In this document: positions 11,522 to 22,900 of the stretch, in pieces
Position numbering within the stretch: the first letter of the stretch is position 1
Layout of the letters: the number at the start of each line of letters is the position of its first letter
DNA from: Maylandia zebra
Taxonomy: Eukaryota > Chordata > Actinopteri > Cichliformes > Cichlidae
DNA length: 64,000 nucleotides
Direction of reading: 5' to 3'
Assembly (NCBI RefSeq): GCF_041146795.1
Contig: NC_135176.1
Span: 14,194,286 to 14,258,285 of the forward strand
Translations under genes and position numbers: made by a program
The notes under the pieces: model-generated
What the model saw: only the letters and a program-made list of their open reading frames with translations
Databases searched by the model: none
What the model was told of the DNA's origin: nothing

Positions 11522-13726
11522 ACACACCAGCTATCTCCTCATATGACCTCACTCAAAACACTTTCTTCATAGAAAAGTGTTGTTGAGAGTTGTTCATGAC
11601 ACGGCACTTGAAGACGGAACAAGGGGGGGAGAAATAAGACCTTGAAATTGCTTTGGTATCATGAAGTGAATAGCACTCTTTTTCTTTCTTTGGAAAGTGT
11701 GCATTTCACTATCTTGTGGAAAGAAAAAAAAAGACCCAGAGCAAAACCAGTGCGTGACTATATCCATGTGGTGCAGTGCCCAGTGCTCAGGTGGTGGCTG
11801 CCCTGATGAGACATGGCTGTTGGCTGTTCTCAGTCCAGTGAAACAGCATCATCAGTGGCCAATCACAAGGTCCTGCACACGACCCTGAAGATCAAAACCA
11901 CAGGGACTGAGTGTGTCTGTAAAGCCGCTTTTCACGCTTACTTACATAAATGTAACAGATGTACAAAAGTGTAGAAATGTTGCCTTTTTTTTTTTCACCC
12001 AGCAATATGTTGTCTTTTCTTGCCTCAGACATTCTTGGCTGATAATATTTTCAAGTTCCTATTTCTCTTCTGTACCGCTGGAGACAAATCTACTCCACCA
12101 TCTCCTTTGATATACTGCCTGCTGAAAAGAAAAATAGGAGTGAGAAATAAGTAATAGATTCTTTCCTGGGGAAGAATACATAGCTCGTGAGTGGGAACAC
12201 ATAAAGAACTTCACATTAATTGGAACTCTTTGAACTTTACATTTTGAAGGCAGTAGGCTATTTGTTTTATTTATTTTATTTATTCTTTTTTTTTTTTTGC
12301 AAATAGAAAATTGGTACTTTTCAGCTCTAAATAAAAAGACTTGCATATTATGTATATTTTAGGTTAGATAAGCGTGTATTATATGGATAAATAAATGACT
12401 AGTCTCAATGTGAAGGTGCACAAACAACTAACAAACCAGTCATTATTGCCATATATTCCCTTTCAAATATCATCCTCACTGCCCCATACCTGCAGCTAAG
12501 GTGTTTTGGATGTTTAGGTAAAGTAGGATCGAGGCAAGAAGGCAGGGAAAAGACTTCGGAGATGGTTGTGTGCATAACTGTGGAAGCAGGGAAAAGCTGA
12601 GTAGAAGGAATAGACTATACGGACTGTCTCTGCACCTATTTCAACCTGCTCAGTGAGCCATGTGCTCAGTCCTGTAAACTGCAGTGCTGCTTTATTACTT
12701 TGTCAGTCTCCTTAAGTGGCTTTTGCACTGTGGAAAAAAATAGGGAGACATGTCTGACAGAGGATGTCCAACAGAGAGTGTAGAGATTACTGGAGACACT
12801 GCACCGGGAAAAAAAAAAAAAGGGAAATTATATTTTGCTGTTTTGTGAGCACCGTATCTTCAGCCTTGCCAAGTTTTTTTTCTTCTTCTTAATGTGCTAT
12901 AAGCGTTGTATCAATCCGAGCAACCAGAATCACGCGGCACTCCTGCGGAGGGCTTTAATCTCACTTTACTGTGCCCATAGTTAAAACTGTTCTGTCATCT
13001 TCTCATCCCCCTAAGGAGTCCTGAGGGAGCGGAGACAATTTATTTCTCATACCAAATCCCAGTTCAGTTCTTTTAATAAAATTCAAGCAAGTAATAAAAG
13101 ACATTTCAAACACACCACTCTTAAGCTACCTTTCAGAAAAGGGAGGGTTTGGATGGCTACGGTCGCTGTCTGAATTGCAGGAGAATAATGATGATACAGG
13201 GAGATAATTTCACTCCAGCACTTTCCTGGAAACTCAAATCAAAATAAAACGTATTTTTCATTCCTTTGTGTGATTTCCGTAACGATTAAACATCACAGTT
13301 TTGCAGTGAGTGAGTGAAAATTTGGGAATTTGGGAATCCAGTTAGACAGTGCCACCTCTTGGCAAAAATAGGCACACTTTTCTTCATGCGGTCCGTACAA
13401 CTGCCAGAATTATGCTCACTGTACAATTTATCCATGCAAAACCAACTGACTCAGTGTATTTGTGAAGGAAAGAACATAGAGGGGAAAAGGTTTCACCATA
13501 AAAACAACCACGACACACAAAAAACATTCACACGTTCTACTGGGACAAAGGTGTGGATGTATATATGTTTAATATTTATATAATATTTCTATATATTAAG
13601 CTTTTATGTATTTAATAACAACAATGCAAGGACTAAGATCTACACTCAACTTAAAGATAGGAACTAAACTACTGCAGTGAAACATCATTTTGCTGCAGAA
13701 ATGATTGCCTTGTCTACTTTACCCTG
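8551..13726. other. Gene-free intergenic stretch
   Basis: Apart from the poly-C/AC tract listed separately, I see no gene, recognisable transposon or RNA. Short open frames here lack family similarity and splice support. GA-rich patches occur near 9280-9325 and 10600-10612. Confidence 0.55.
11482..11528. repeat. Poly-C run joined to (AC)n
   Basis: Twenty-six uninterrupted C bases (11482-11507) run straight into about ten AC units. An open frame on the minus strand here (11227-11523) is only the poly-glycine shadow of this tract. Such C runs are prone to length change and to sequencing error. Confidence 0.9.
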
Positions 13727-13820
13727 CAATACACTGGCGTCCCATTCAGTTTGTACCCTTTCTCTCCTCCTGCAGGAGGGCTGCAATAGACGCCAGCCCT
13801 CCTGCAGCCCTGGATTTTTT
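13727..13820 (+). mobile_element. SINE 3'-body fragment
   Basis: ACACTGGCGTCCC, then TTTGTACCCTTTCTCTCC, then AGACGCCAGCCCTCCTGCAG parallel the 3' half of the SINE at 8217-8541 (ACTGGCGACCTG, GGTGTACCCTGCCTCTC, GGCTCCAGC). The fragment contains a perfect 14-bp hairpin stem (13770-13783 with 13794-13807). Confidence 0.55.
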
Positions 13821-13847
13821 TCTGTCCATCCATCCATTCATTTTTTT

Positions 13848-13965
13848 TGAGCAGTAAAGTTGTGCATTGGCTACTACTGTTGTCTTACAGCAGGCAAGTC
13901 CTGGGTTCAAATCCATCATCCCACCAGGGCCAGTTTGCGTGCTTTCCCTGTGTCTGTGATGAATG
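13848..13965 (+). mobile_element. SINE 5'-head fragment
   Basis: TTGGCTACTACTGTTGTCTT followed by CAAGTCCTGGGTTCAAATCC resembles the SINE head with its B box, then CCAGGGCCAGTTTGCGTGC. It is worn and lacks the 3' half. It lies just after another fragment of the same family. Confidence 0.6.
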
Positions 13966-16026
13966 GTTCCTTTTCATTTCAAACTGAAATACGAGCTGTT
14001 TATAAATACCAGATCTATTTATTCATTACAGCGTAACAAATGTTAAAGAGGAACATGTGAAAGTTTATCGATCCCTCCTTGCCCACTGTTGATGCATCAG
14101 CCTGTGTGAGGTCTGTCGTGAGACTGCATCTTTTCGTCTCCGTGTGCACAAAGCATGGCATGAGAAAAATCTTAGCGCTTGAAGAATGACCTTTCTTTAT
14201 GATCAAAGGGCAGTTGGCAGGTTTCATGTTGGTTTTAGCGGCTGCTCAGAGTTGGTGTACTATTTCAAGGGTGCATGCTGGTCATGGATTTATTGATGGT
14301 GCTCAAAACTCTGTCATTAGTTAAGTCTTTGGAAAAAGTGGCTTTAGATTTCCACTAACTTACAACTTTTGAGCTTCAGCATGAGGCAAGCCACACTGCA
14401 TTTGTAGTTGAAAAAGCTTCCATTTTTATTTTGTGAGTCTCCGTGTAATACCTAAACCATTATGTGAATCGTTAGATTTTAAATTAGGAAAAAAGAGTAG
14501 TATAGATAAAAATTCTGCGCCAGTACTCGTGTGCAGCGTGGTGGAAATCCCAAAGCCAGTGACACTGCTGATTTTGACAGACAAGGACATGATGAGCTAT
14601 GTCAGCTCTGCACCAGTGAAGCGGGGTTGAGCACAGATGCCAGTGACAGGAGCTGGGCAGGCAATCAAGTAACATTCATTATTGGTACAAGAAAGAACCA
14701 TAATGATTCTGCTCTTTTCAAACTCACTGCTGACTTAGATATTGTTGCAATAAGTAGCTATTGTTTCTCTATAATAAATTGCAGATTTTAACAGAGCAGT
14801 GACAGGATTCACTGGAGCATGAACTTGGCATTAATATCCCCATCAAAGTCTTCAATACAACTGATGCACAGCAAATTAATCTGAGATTGATCCTGATTTC
14901 TATCAAAGCTTTAATTTTTTTCATTATAATGTTACTGTCTGTGTAGTAGAAGAAAGTCTAACCAACATCATCCTGTCATTCTCAGGGGAAAGCAGACACA
15001 AAAGAAAGAAAGATTTTTAAAAAAGCCTTCAGGTGTGCAATCAGGTCATCATTAAGCAGAGAAATTAGTGGTTAAACCACTGTTGTGCAAATGGCCTAAA
15101 CTCTCACTGTGACTTGATGAAAATATTTAAAAGAGATGGAAAAGCATAAAGGTATGCTTCTACTCAGAGACTTTTAGGATTAAGCTGAACTCTAGTGTTC
15201 AGTCCATATTAGTAAAGAAAGGCATTGCACGCTCACATTTGAAAACACAGAGCTCATCATAATGATTTGATTGGACAACAAACATCCCAGTGTTTTGTTC
15301 TAATTTCCCCTCGCATCAGTTGCTTTAACTCTGATCCTCTGGGGATGCTACCCTGTAGAAATCGGGGATCAATCCACTTCATAGCAGGGTTAAGCCCGGG
15401 TTGGTGGTGGGGATATTTGAAGTTCTGAGTGTGAAGTAGCAGTAAGCTGTGGGCCAACAGAGCTGTAAGCCTTGAGCTAACAGGCGTCTCAACCAACAGC
15501 TAAATATAGAGTGAAAAGTCCTGATGATGCTGCGATGTCTTCATCCAGTATTTGATTGCAGACATGAAAGCAGGGTGGTACTTCTCCCAATTGTATTTAA
15601 AAACCAATGAGCATCCTGGACAGCAGTACTCAATGTGATTGCTACAAAACAGTTGTGAGATGGGCCTTTATTAGTTTAAATACCTCATTTTTTATTATCT
15701 TTATTTCTATTACAAACAGCCTTATTTATTTAGACAAAAAAGAAACTGCCTCGAAGCTTCCTATAAGACGAGGTAGCCCTTACAGAGCTGCACTGGCTCG
15801 GAAAATAAGTTACTGTGTTTAAAATAACAGCTGCGGTGCACTGAGTTGCTGAGGTAACGCAGTTAAGGTCCTATTCAGACTGCCATGACTCCGGTGCATG
15901 CGTTGGCAAGATGATATTTATGGATCTTGACATTATTAATATTATTTAAATGGCTTAAGAGATTTATAAAATGATGCATTGCCCTTTCAAACAAATAATA
16001 ATTGACTGTTTAATCATTTCACCTGC

Positions 16027-16120
16027 AGAGCAATCATTCAAAATAATATTACCGCTGTTATGTACAGTGTCATTAGAGGACCACGAATAAATTGTTGCCC
16101 TGGGGTCTTTTGGGAGGTAA
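16027..16120 (+). repeat. 94-bp inverted repeat, left arm
   Basis: The reverse complement recurs at 17652-17745 with one mismatch in 94. Inside the arm a TA (16063-16064) is followed by CAGTGTCATTAGAGGACC, which looks like the start of a Tc1-type terminal repeat. The 36 bases outside the TA are also mirrored perfectly at the far side. Identity stops abruptly at both ends. Confidence 0.9.
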
Positions 16121-16640
16121 ATGGAGTCATAATTTTTTTATTAAATTAATTGATCGAACACATTTTTCTTTAGACAGGGTCTTTAGTGATTTTTTTGTTG
16201 GTGTATCATTCTTTACTAAAAAAGAACATCTTGTCCCTCATTATAGCCCACAGGGTTTTCTTGATGTCATCAGCTGCTATGAAAAATACAAAACATTTGA
16301 TCATCACAGAGATTCAAACTTCAGACATATTGATCTGTCCAGGTAGAAAGCAGAAACAATAGTGGCTTTATTTCACTTGCTTTGATGGAAATGAATGTGC
16401 GGGTGCACTTGAGAGGCAATAACAGAACAACATGCAAAAAGGAAAGTTTTTATTTGTTTTTTTAAGGTAGTAGCCACAGACCATCCCCCTCTCTTTATCC
16501 ATCCTGGGTGATTTTTCTCTAGTTTTGCTTTTTCTGTCAATACTGTGAGCATGAGAGCGGCATTCTTGTTGCACAGATAGCCTCACTCCTCCAGGATATG
16601 TGCCATCACAAAAAGGTTTGCTGTTTCTCCTAGTGCAGTG

Positions 16641-17560
16641 TCAAGAGTGTGGAGGATACAAGAGACGGGCCACTACATGAGGAGAGCTGGGCAGAGCATC
16701 AGCTTAGCTCCTTTGTGCAAGATGGAACAGAATTAGCACCACCAGAGACCTACGAAATGACCTCCAGTGGCCCTCACGTGTGCGTGTTTCAGACTGAACT
16801 GTCTGAAACAGACTCCATAAGGGTAAAATTAGTTCCCGGTGTCCTTTGGTGGGACCTGTGCTCACAGCCGAGCACCATACAGCTTGACTGACGTTTTCCA
16901 GAAAACATCAGAGCTTCAAGGTCCCACCATGCTCACACTGCCCTCGTGTGACAGATGTGAAATGGTCTTGAGAAAGTGTGTAAACTTTATGCTGCCTGCA
17001 CCATTTAACCTCAATCCATGCATGTTTTTGGACTGTGGGAGGAGTACTGGGGAGAAATCATGCAGACATGGGGAAAATATGCATCTCCACACAGAAAGGC
17101 CCCAAAAATGGACTTGAACCCAAAACCTTCTTGTCTGGCATTAGGTCTAGTGGTGGTCTCGTATTCTTGGAAGGTCACATACACCACAACATGTTAGCCA
17201 GCAATATCCTCACAGTTTCTAGGTGCTGGGATTAAATCCTCATATCCACTGTCAGTGAGCCCTGGGGTCCTGCTGGTACAAGACAATGCCAGGATTCATG
17301 TGGCCAGAATATGTAGGCAGTTCCAGGACAGTGAAGGTGTTCAAGCCACTGACTAGTCTTCATATTCATCAGACAAGAATCCAGCTGAGAACCTCTGATA
17401 TTACTTATCGGTGCCTCCAACACATTAAAATAGTCCCACAAACTGTCCAGGAATGGAGAGACCTCAGAACACCATCCACGTTTTCAACCAGACCATGCTC
17501 TGATGTTGTGAGGAGTGGTGATATGTGTATGATTACTGAGACGGATTGTGAAACAAGTTG
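16641..17560 (+). mobile_element. Old Tc1/mariner-type transposon remnant, split by a SINE
   Basis: Several stretches match, in order, a teleost Tc1-type transposase that I remember: around 16660-16690 (GGGCCACTACATGAGGAG), 16795-16870 (CTGTCTGAAACAGACTCC) and 17255-17475. At about 17279-17327, in the frame opposite the longest open one, the catalytic-region signature reads QDNARIHVARICRQFQ. A downstream PQTVQEW motif follows. The frame is broken many times and the third catalytic acid region (DLNPIE) is gone, so it is dead. A minus-strand SINE fragment interrupts it at 17001-17133, between the parts that in the family are adjacent. Confidence 0.7.
17001..17133 (-). mobile_element. SINE fragment inserted in the Tc1 remnant
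   Basis: Read on the minus strand this is the 5' half of the same SINE as at 8217-8541. The plus strand shows CATGTTTTTGGACTGTGGGA, CATCTCCACACAGAAAGGCC and TTGAACCCAAAACCTTCTTG, the complements of the ACATGCA, TTTCTGTGTGGAG and B-box regions. Tc1-type sequence resumes on both sides, so the SINE is the younger insertion. Confidence 0.7.
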
Positions 17561-17651
17561 AAGGGCCATGTGATTTCAATTTTTGGTAAACCTCCAGTTC
17601 TTAGCAGGTCTTAAAATTACGTAAGCAGGAAATAGAACCTGAAATTTTTAC

Positions 17652-17745
17652 TTACCTCCCGAAAGACCCCAGGGCAACAATTTATTCGTGGTCCTCTAAT
17701 GACACTGTACATAACAGCGGTAATATTATTTTGAATGATTGCTCT
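17652..17745 (-). repeat. 94-bp inverted repeat, right arm
   Basis: Reverse complement of 16027-16120, 93 of 94 matching. The possible Tc1-type end is at 17707, followed by TA (17708-17709) and then 36 bases that mirror those outside the left arm. Just inside (17597-17625) lies AGTTCTTAGCAGGTCTTAAA, which resembles the end of a different Tc1-type element, so this join is complex. Confidence 0.9.
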
Positions 17746-18283
17746 TAGCCTGATAGGCCGAAGGACACTGTCTCAGCTAAACTATGGACACGCACACACA
17801 CACACTTACACTGATAAGCACTCACTCATCCCCCTCCCTTTCCAACGCCTTCGATGCTTGTGCCCTACCGGGGATGATAGCAGTCAACTGGACCAGCACA
17901 GATGCTGCAGGACCGGATGCGCTGTCTACGCCGGCTCTCTCTTACCCTTTACCCGCCTCTGTTGCTTGTCTCGTGTTTCTATGGTGTATTGATAGTCATG
18001 TGCTTTTGTGCTGAGGTGTTTTTTCTTTTATCAAACTGTTCTCCCACTAGGAGCTCAGTCTGAGTGGAGTTTTTTTTCTCCTCCTCTTACCTCATGTAGT
18101 GTATTTTCGTTGTTTTTTTCCTATCAGCCTACCTTCTGACATGTCTGCCCAATGTGATGTTTGTGTAAAGTTGGTCAGAAGGTTCCTTTGTGAGTGCGCA
18201 TGCGCCATTAGCGTGCTGCCTGCTGTAACCCCTAATTTCCCTCGGGATGAATAAAGTATTCTGATTCTGATATGATTCTGATT
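17746..18283 (+). mobile_element. 3' end of a non-LTR retrotransposon (LINE, family uncertain)
   Basis: The segment contains CACACACAC, TCCCCCTCCCTTTCCAACGC and TGCCCTACCGGGG, and ends with TAATTTCCCTCGGGATGAAT, AAAGTATTC and several TCTGAT units. This order is a widespread fish repeat ending in a short tandem tail, typical of CR1/L2-like LINE 3' ends. No open frame remains. The left boundary coincides with the end of the inverted-repeat arm at 17745. Confidence 0.6.
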
Positions 18284-18292
18284 CTGAAATGA

Positions 18293-19777
18293 ACTACATA
18301 ACATGACATGTAACAGCATTTCTTTATTTGTTTGACAAAAATGTTGCCAAAATGCAGAAATATTGTATGTCTAGGTACAGAGTAAATGATCTTCCACAGA
18401 AATTAAGAGATTAAATAGCATCCAGGTGCTTCTAATCAGCTCTTGATTAACTCTTGATTAATCATCAGCAAGTGTGAGCACCTTTATAAAAATCAAGTCT
18501 TGGCAGTTTGCTGCTGAGCATTCAGTGTGTGTTAACAGAATGCCAAGGAGGGAAGATCTCCGCAGTGATTTTAGCGAAGCAATTGTTACTGCCCATCAAT
18601 TTGGGAAGGGTCATAAGGCCATTTCCAAACAATCTGAACTCCATCATTCTACATTGAAAAAGATTATTCACAAGTGGAAAACATTCGAGACAGATGGCAA
18701 TGTTCCCAGGACTAAATGTTCCAGCAAATTCGGGATCAGACCATGAAATGGTCAGAGAAATTGTAAAAAAAAAAAATTGTAAAAATTAAAAAACAAAAAA
18801 ACAAGAGCTACACCTCAGACTCTACAGCAGGCTACAGCTAAAGCCATTAGCTTTAAAGTTCATGACAGTACAATTAGAAAAAGACTGAACAAGTATGGTT
18901 TTGATTGCGAAAGAACATGAAAGCACAGCTTAGGTTTGCCAAATTGCATTCTGAAATGCTTGACCATAATACAGTGCCAAGTCTGATGAAAACCAAACAC
19001 AGCATATCAGCACAAACATCTCATAACATCTCCACGGTGGTGGAAGAGTGATGATTTGGAATTGTTTTGCAACCACAGGACCTGTGTGCCTTGTAGTCAC
19101 TGTGTCAACCATGAACTCCTCTGTATACCAAAGTATTCTAGTGTCAACTGTGAGGTCATCTGACTGAATGGCAGAAAATGATAAGAATCAAGGTGTTGCA
19201 ATGGCGCAGGAAAATGTTGTGGTGAGACAGTAAGGGTGGTCTTTGTGCAAAAACAAATGCCTGCAAACCTCAATGAACTCAAACAGTGGTGGAACGAGTG
19301 TGCTAAAACTCCTTCAAAATAACGTGAGAGACTGATTAAGTCATACCGAAAAAGATTTCTTCAAGTTAATTTGCTATTGCTGCTAAAAGTTGAACTACAA
19401 ACTATAAAACCATGGTGTGTAATTAGTTTTTCAAATACCGCTTTGCATTTAGCATTTTATTTTGTTATCATTAATCTTTCACTCTCTTCCACAGAGTGCC
19501 TTTTATCCTGCCTTCCTCAACTCACCGGTGGAGACAGATGGCTGTCCCTCCCTGAGATTTTTTCCTGTTAAAAGGAAGTTTTTCCTTCCCACTGTCGCCA
19601 AGAGCTGGCTTACTGGGGGTAGTGTGTTTGTTAAGGGTTTCTCTCTATAATTTCAATTCTTCTTTGCCTTGCACTATAAAGACTATATGTTGTTGTGATT
19701 TGAAGCCATATAAATAAAACTGAATTGAATTTTTCTCATTTTAAAATCCAGGACAGATCCATTTTTTATGTCCTGTA
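18293..19777 (+). mobile_element. Degenerate Tc1-like transposon
   Basis: TTTGACAAAAATGTTGCCAA and TTAAATAGCATCCAGGTGCT near the left, and AATTAGTTTTTC and TTTTTTATGTCCTG near the right, match the outline of a common teleost Tc1-like element. An open piece at 18541-18746 starts MPRREDLRSDF and carries the helix-turn-helix DNA-binding part (HKAISKQSELHHSTLKKIIH). Later stretches matching the catalytic core are broken and partly deleted (the segment around the first and second catalytic acids is missing). A LINE tail sits inside it at 19480-19733. The right end is only about 130 bp from the cdc23 start codon. Confidence 0.75.
19480..19733 (+). mobile_element. LINE 3' tail nested in the Tc1-like element
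   Basis: CCTGTTAAAAGGAAGTTTTT, CCTTCCCACTGTCGCC and the ending TATAAATAAAACTGAATTGAATTT-like tail belong to a very abundant teleost LINE 3' end (exact clade not certain). Tc1-like sequence is present on both sides, so this is a later insertion. It has no coding capacity. Confidence 0.65.
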
Positions 19778-19879
19778 ACGTGCGGTGGAGATGAAGCCAG
19801 CCGCGGAGGTGTGACAGAGAGGGTTTTATTTTGGAGGAAAAGCGGAAGAGGAAGAGGGACAGCCTCTTTGAAACTTCCA

Positions 19880-19919
19880 CCAATAGCGTACTTGCTTGGT
19901 AAAATATGAAAATGGCGGC
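19880..19919 (+). promoter_or_regulatory. cdc23 start region: CCAAT box and YY1-type site
   Basis: A CCAAT pentamer lies at 19880-19884. AAAATGGCGGC at 19909-19919 fits the YY1 consensus AANATGGCGGC and overlaps the cdc23 start codon. YY1 sites just downstream of the transcription start are common in housekeeping promoters. There is no evident TATA box. This is sequence matching only. Confidence 0.5.
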
Positions 19920-22900
19920 TCTCTGTAGTGAGTTTGGGGATCTGTTACAAATCAAAAAACAGCTAATATCGGTGATATCGCTTTGCAAAGAAAGAGGACT
20001 TTTACACAGCGCAAAGTGGTGAGACTCCCAGTGAATAATGTGCCATTAGCTGGCTGTCTTTTTGCTCTTTACAGTAAGCGTTGACGTCTAGTTACGTGTT
20101 AGCTGCGTTAGCACTGATAAAAAAAAATCAGTCTCTGTATTAGCTAGCTGTTTATTGCCGTTAACTTTGCTGTCAGTGTCACCTTAAACATAAGCAGACC
20201 GTATATGTAGATTTACTAGTTGTGTTGACAAAGTCCACTATGTGTAACGTCAGTGTTGCCTGTGCCTGAGGTATAACTTGGTTCAGGTCGTCTCTCTAGT
20301 CAGTTGTTTTTGATCAGTAAATTAAAACTGGGGAGTTTAGATGAATGGAAATAAACGAACTGATGTCAGATGAGGAAGAAATCTAATGCTAAATGTTGCA
20401 CTTAGGTGTTAATATTAAAATTGCGGTTGTTCCTTTACATTTTAGGGCTTCTGAATTGGCATTTGCTTTGGATCCTCTGCCAAAGGATGAACTGCCACCA
20501 ACATCCCCTTTAACAGAGGTTTGTAAAACTGTCATGATTGAGGACCCTTCTGGGTTTCAGTTGTTACTGATGTTTCTTTTCCTTATTTCTTCGTTCTTTC
20601 ACATGCAGTACAGTTTGTTCCAGTTCTTCATTCGTGTCTGTGAAACGGTGCAAAATTGTCACTTGTAAACACGTGTTTTATAGCTCCATTATTACTACAT
20701 TACATTGGAATCTGATATGTTACCTGTGGCATGACTCCCGTCTTGTGGAGGACAACCCTTAATGCTTTATGGCTCAGGTCTAGTTTTATGTTTGGACTCC
20801 TCCAGAAATACTAGTGCAAGTGAACTGCAGATCCAGAGTGCTTAAGGTTTTGCACAAACCGGTCCGATGTCGTGCAAACCTCCCTGGAGTATTATTTTCA
20901 TAGAAAAATCGACACCCTGGTTGTGCAAGAAAATTGAACTCTAGGCTCATCAGTGAGTTTTAATGCCACTGGAGTATAATCGAGATTTTAACTGGGTGTT
21001 AAAAGGTTAGTACATTTACTAAAATGGATCGAAATAGCAATTAGTAATTAAAGTGTTGTATTTGTTGTATTTTCATCAATGACACTTGCGTGTTTGTGTA
21101 TACACTTGAAGGTGTAGAATCTCCAAATAAACCCCAGTGCCAGTGTCTATTGTGATAAAGGAAGAAGTCACTCAGTGGCATTGTGGGAACTCTGATGTTT
21201 TACTGTTTAGTTAACAGGTGTGTAGAACAGGAATTGGCTATATCAAGATTTGTCTGCGCACACAATCTTTTCAAAATGTGTTTGTCTTTAATTTTGATCG
21301 TTTAGGATATGTGGATATGGGTGTGGTGATAATTTTCATACTATACTATAATATGAATAAATAATGATCTGGAATTTATCTAAAGTTTGATAAGAATTAA
21401 AAGACAATAAAGACAGACAGATTTTCTGGCAGGTGGCAGAATATTATTTTTCACATGTGTATATTGCCCCCTGTTGACAGTTCTTGCAATGTAGATATTA
21501 AGATGATCTTGTAATAACTTAATGATGTTATTCAAATGGCTCTTATTTGTCATCATGCAGGAAGATGCACAAGACCTGGATGCACTTACACTGGCCAAAT
21601 CATACTTTGACCTGAAAGAATATGATCGTGCTGCTTACTTTCTGAAAGGCTGTCGCAGTCAGAAAGCTTATTTCCTCTATATGTATTCTCGCTATCTGGT
21701 AAGATTCTGTAGATGTCGAGCATGCCCACGTCCTTTTGATCCTTCCTTTTTATTTCATAGGAAGCCCGATTTTACTTTGATCGTTGCATTTGTAACACAT
21801 TTTGTCATTGTCCTTCTGTTTTTTCTTTTTTCAGTCGGGCGAGAAAAAGAAGGATGATGAGACTGTGGACAGCCTGGGTGAGGAATTCTTCTTTTAGACC
21901 CATAAAAGATAAAAATGAGGAATTGTATTAGTCTTTATAGCTTATTTATATATTTTCTGTGTTTTAGGCCCTCTGGAGAAGGGTCAGGTGCGCAATGAAG
22001 CTTTGCGCGAGCTAAGGGTCGAGCTCAGTAAGAAGCATACTGCAGGAGAGTTGGACGGCTTCACCCTCTATCTGTAAGATTGCTCCTCCATAGTGAAACA
22101 CATTACTGCCATTATGCAGACGTATACAGTGGATTACTTACAGATGATATCATGTTTGTGTCTGTGTGAACACACAGGTATGGGGTGGTTCTAAGAAAGC
22201 TGGATCTTCCGAAAGAGGCCGTGGACGTGTTTGTTGAGGGAATACATGCACTTCCACTGCACTGGGGCGCATGGCTGGAGCTCAGTAACCTTGTCACCAA
22301 TATTGAAATGGTAACAAGCCTTATGTTCTGACACACAGAAACTGTGGAAACTGATAGCATTTATTTCCATAAGCTAACTCACCAAATCCACAGCAACAGT
22401 TTCAATTAAAAAATCACTCCTTTTTTAAAAATAATTTTAAAATACAGGGTCCACATATTCAGTAAATGTTCAGAAATATTTCACCTTGAAGTGACTCTGT
22501 CTGCTTCTACCGCTTCCCCTCAGCTGAAGTCACTGTCTCTGCCAGACTGCTGGATTAAAGACTTCTTCATGGCCCACATGTACACAGAGCTGCAGATGAT
22601 CAAAGAAGCATTGCAAAAATACCAGAACCTAATAGAGGCTGGCTTTTCGAAAAGTACCTACATCATCTCACAGATTGCTGTGGCCTACCACAATATCAGA
22701 GGTTTGTTTTTTTCTCTACTTTTTCAGTGGAAATTTTGAATTTCTGATGAATGGCATGTAAGCGGGCCTAGTCTTACAGCATGCTGTCTCCCCTTCTTTC
22801 AGATATTGATCAAGCTTTGGCTCTGTTCAATGAGCTGAGGGAGCAGGATCCGTATCGTATCGACAACATGGACACATTCTCAAATCTGCTTTATGTCAAA

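Noticed and set aside
11227-11523. Glycine-rich 98-aa open frame
   Set aside because: The glycine run is the poly-C tract, and the rest matches nothing.
14433-14791. Overlapping short open frames near 14.5 kb as a possible gene
   Set aside because: No family similarity on either strand, and frames end at random stops without splice signals that join them.
17597-17625. Short match to the end of a Tc1-like element (AGTTCTTAGCAGGTCTTAAA)
   Set aside because: It rests on memory of one family and is only some 25 bp, so I mention it as a clue but do not list it as a feature.
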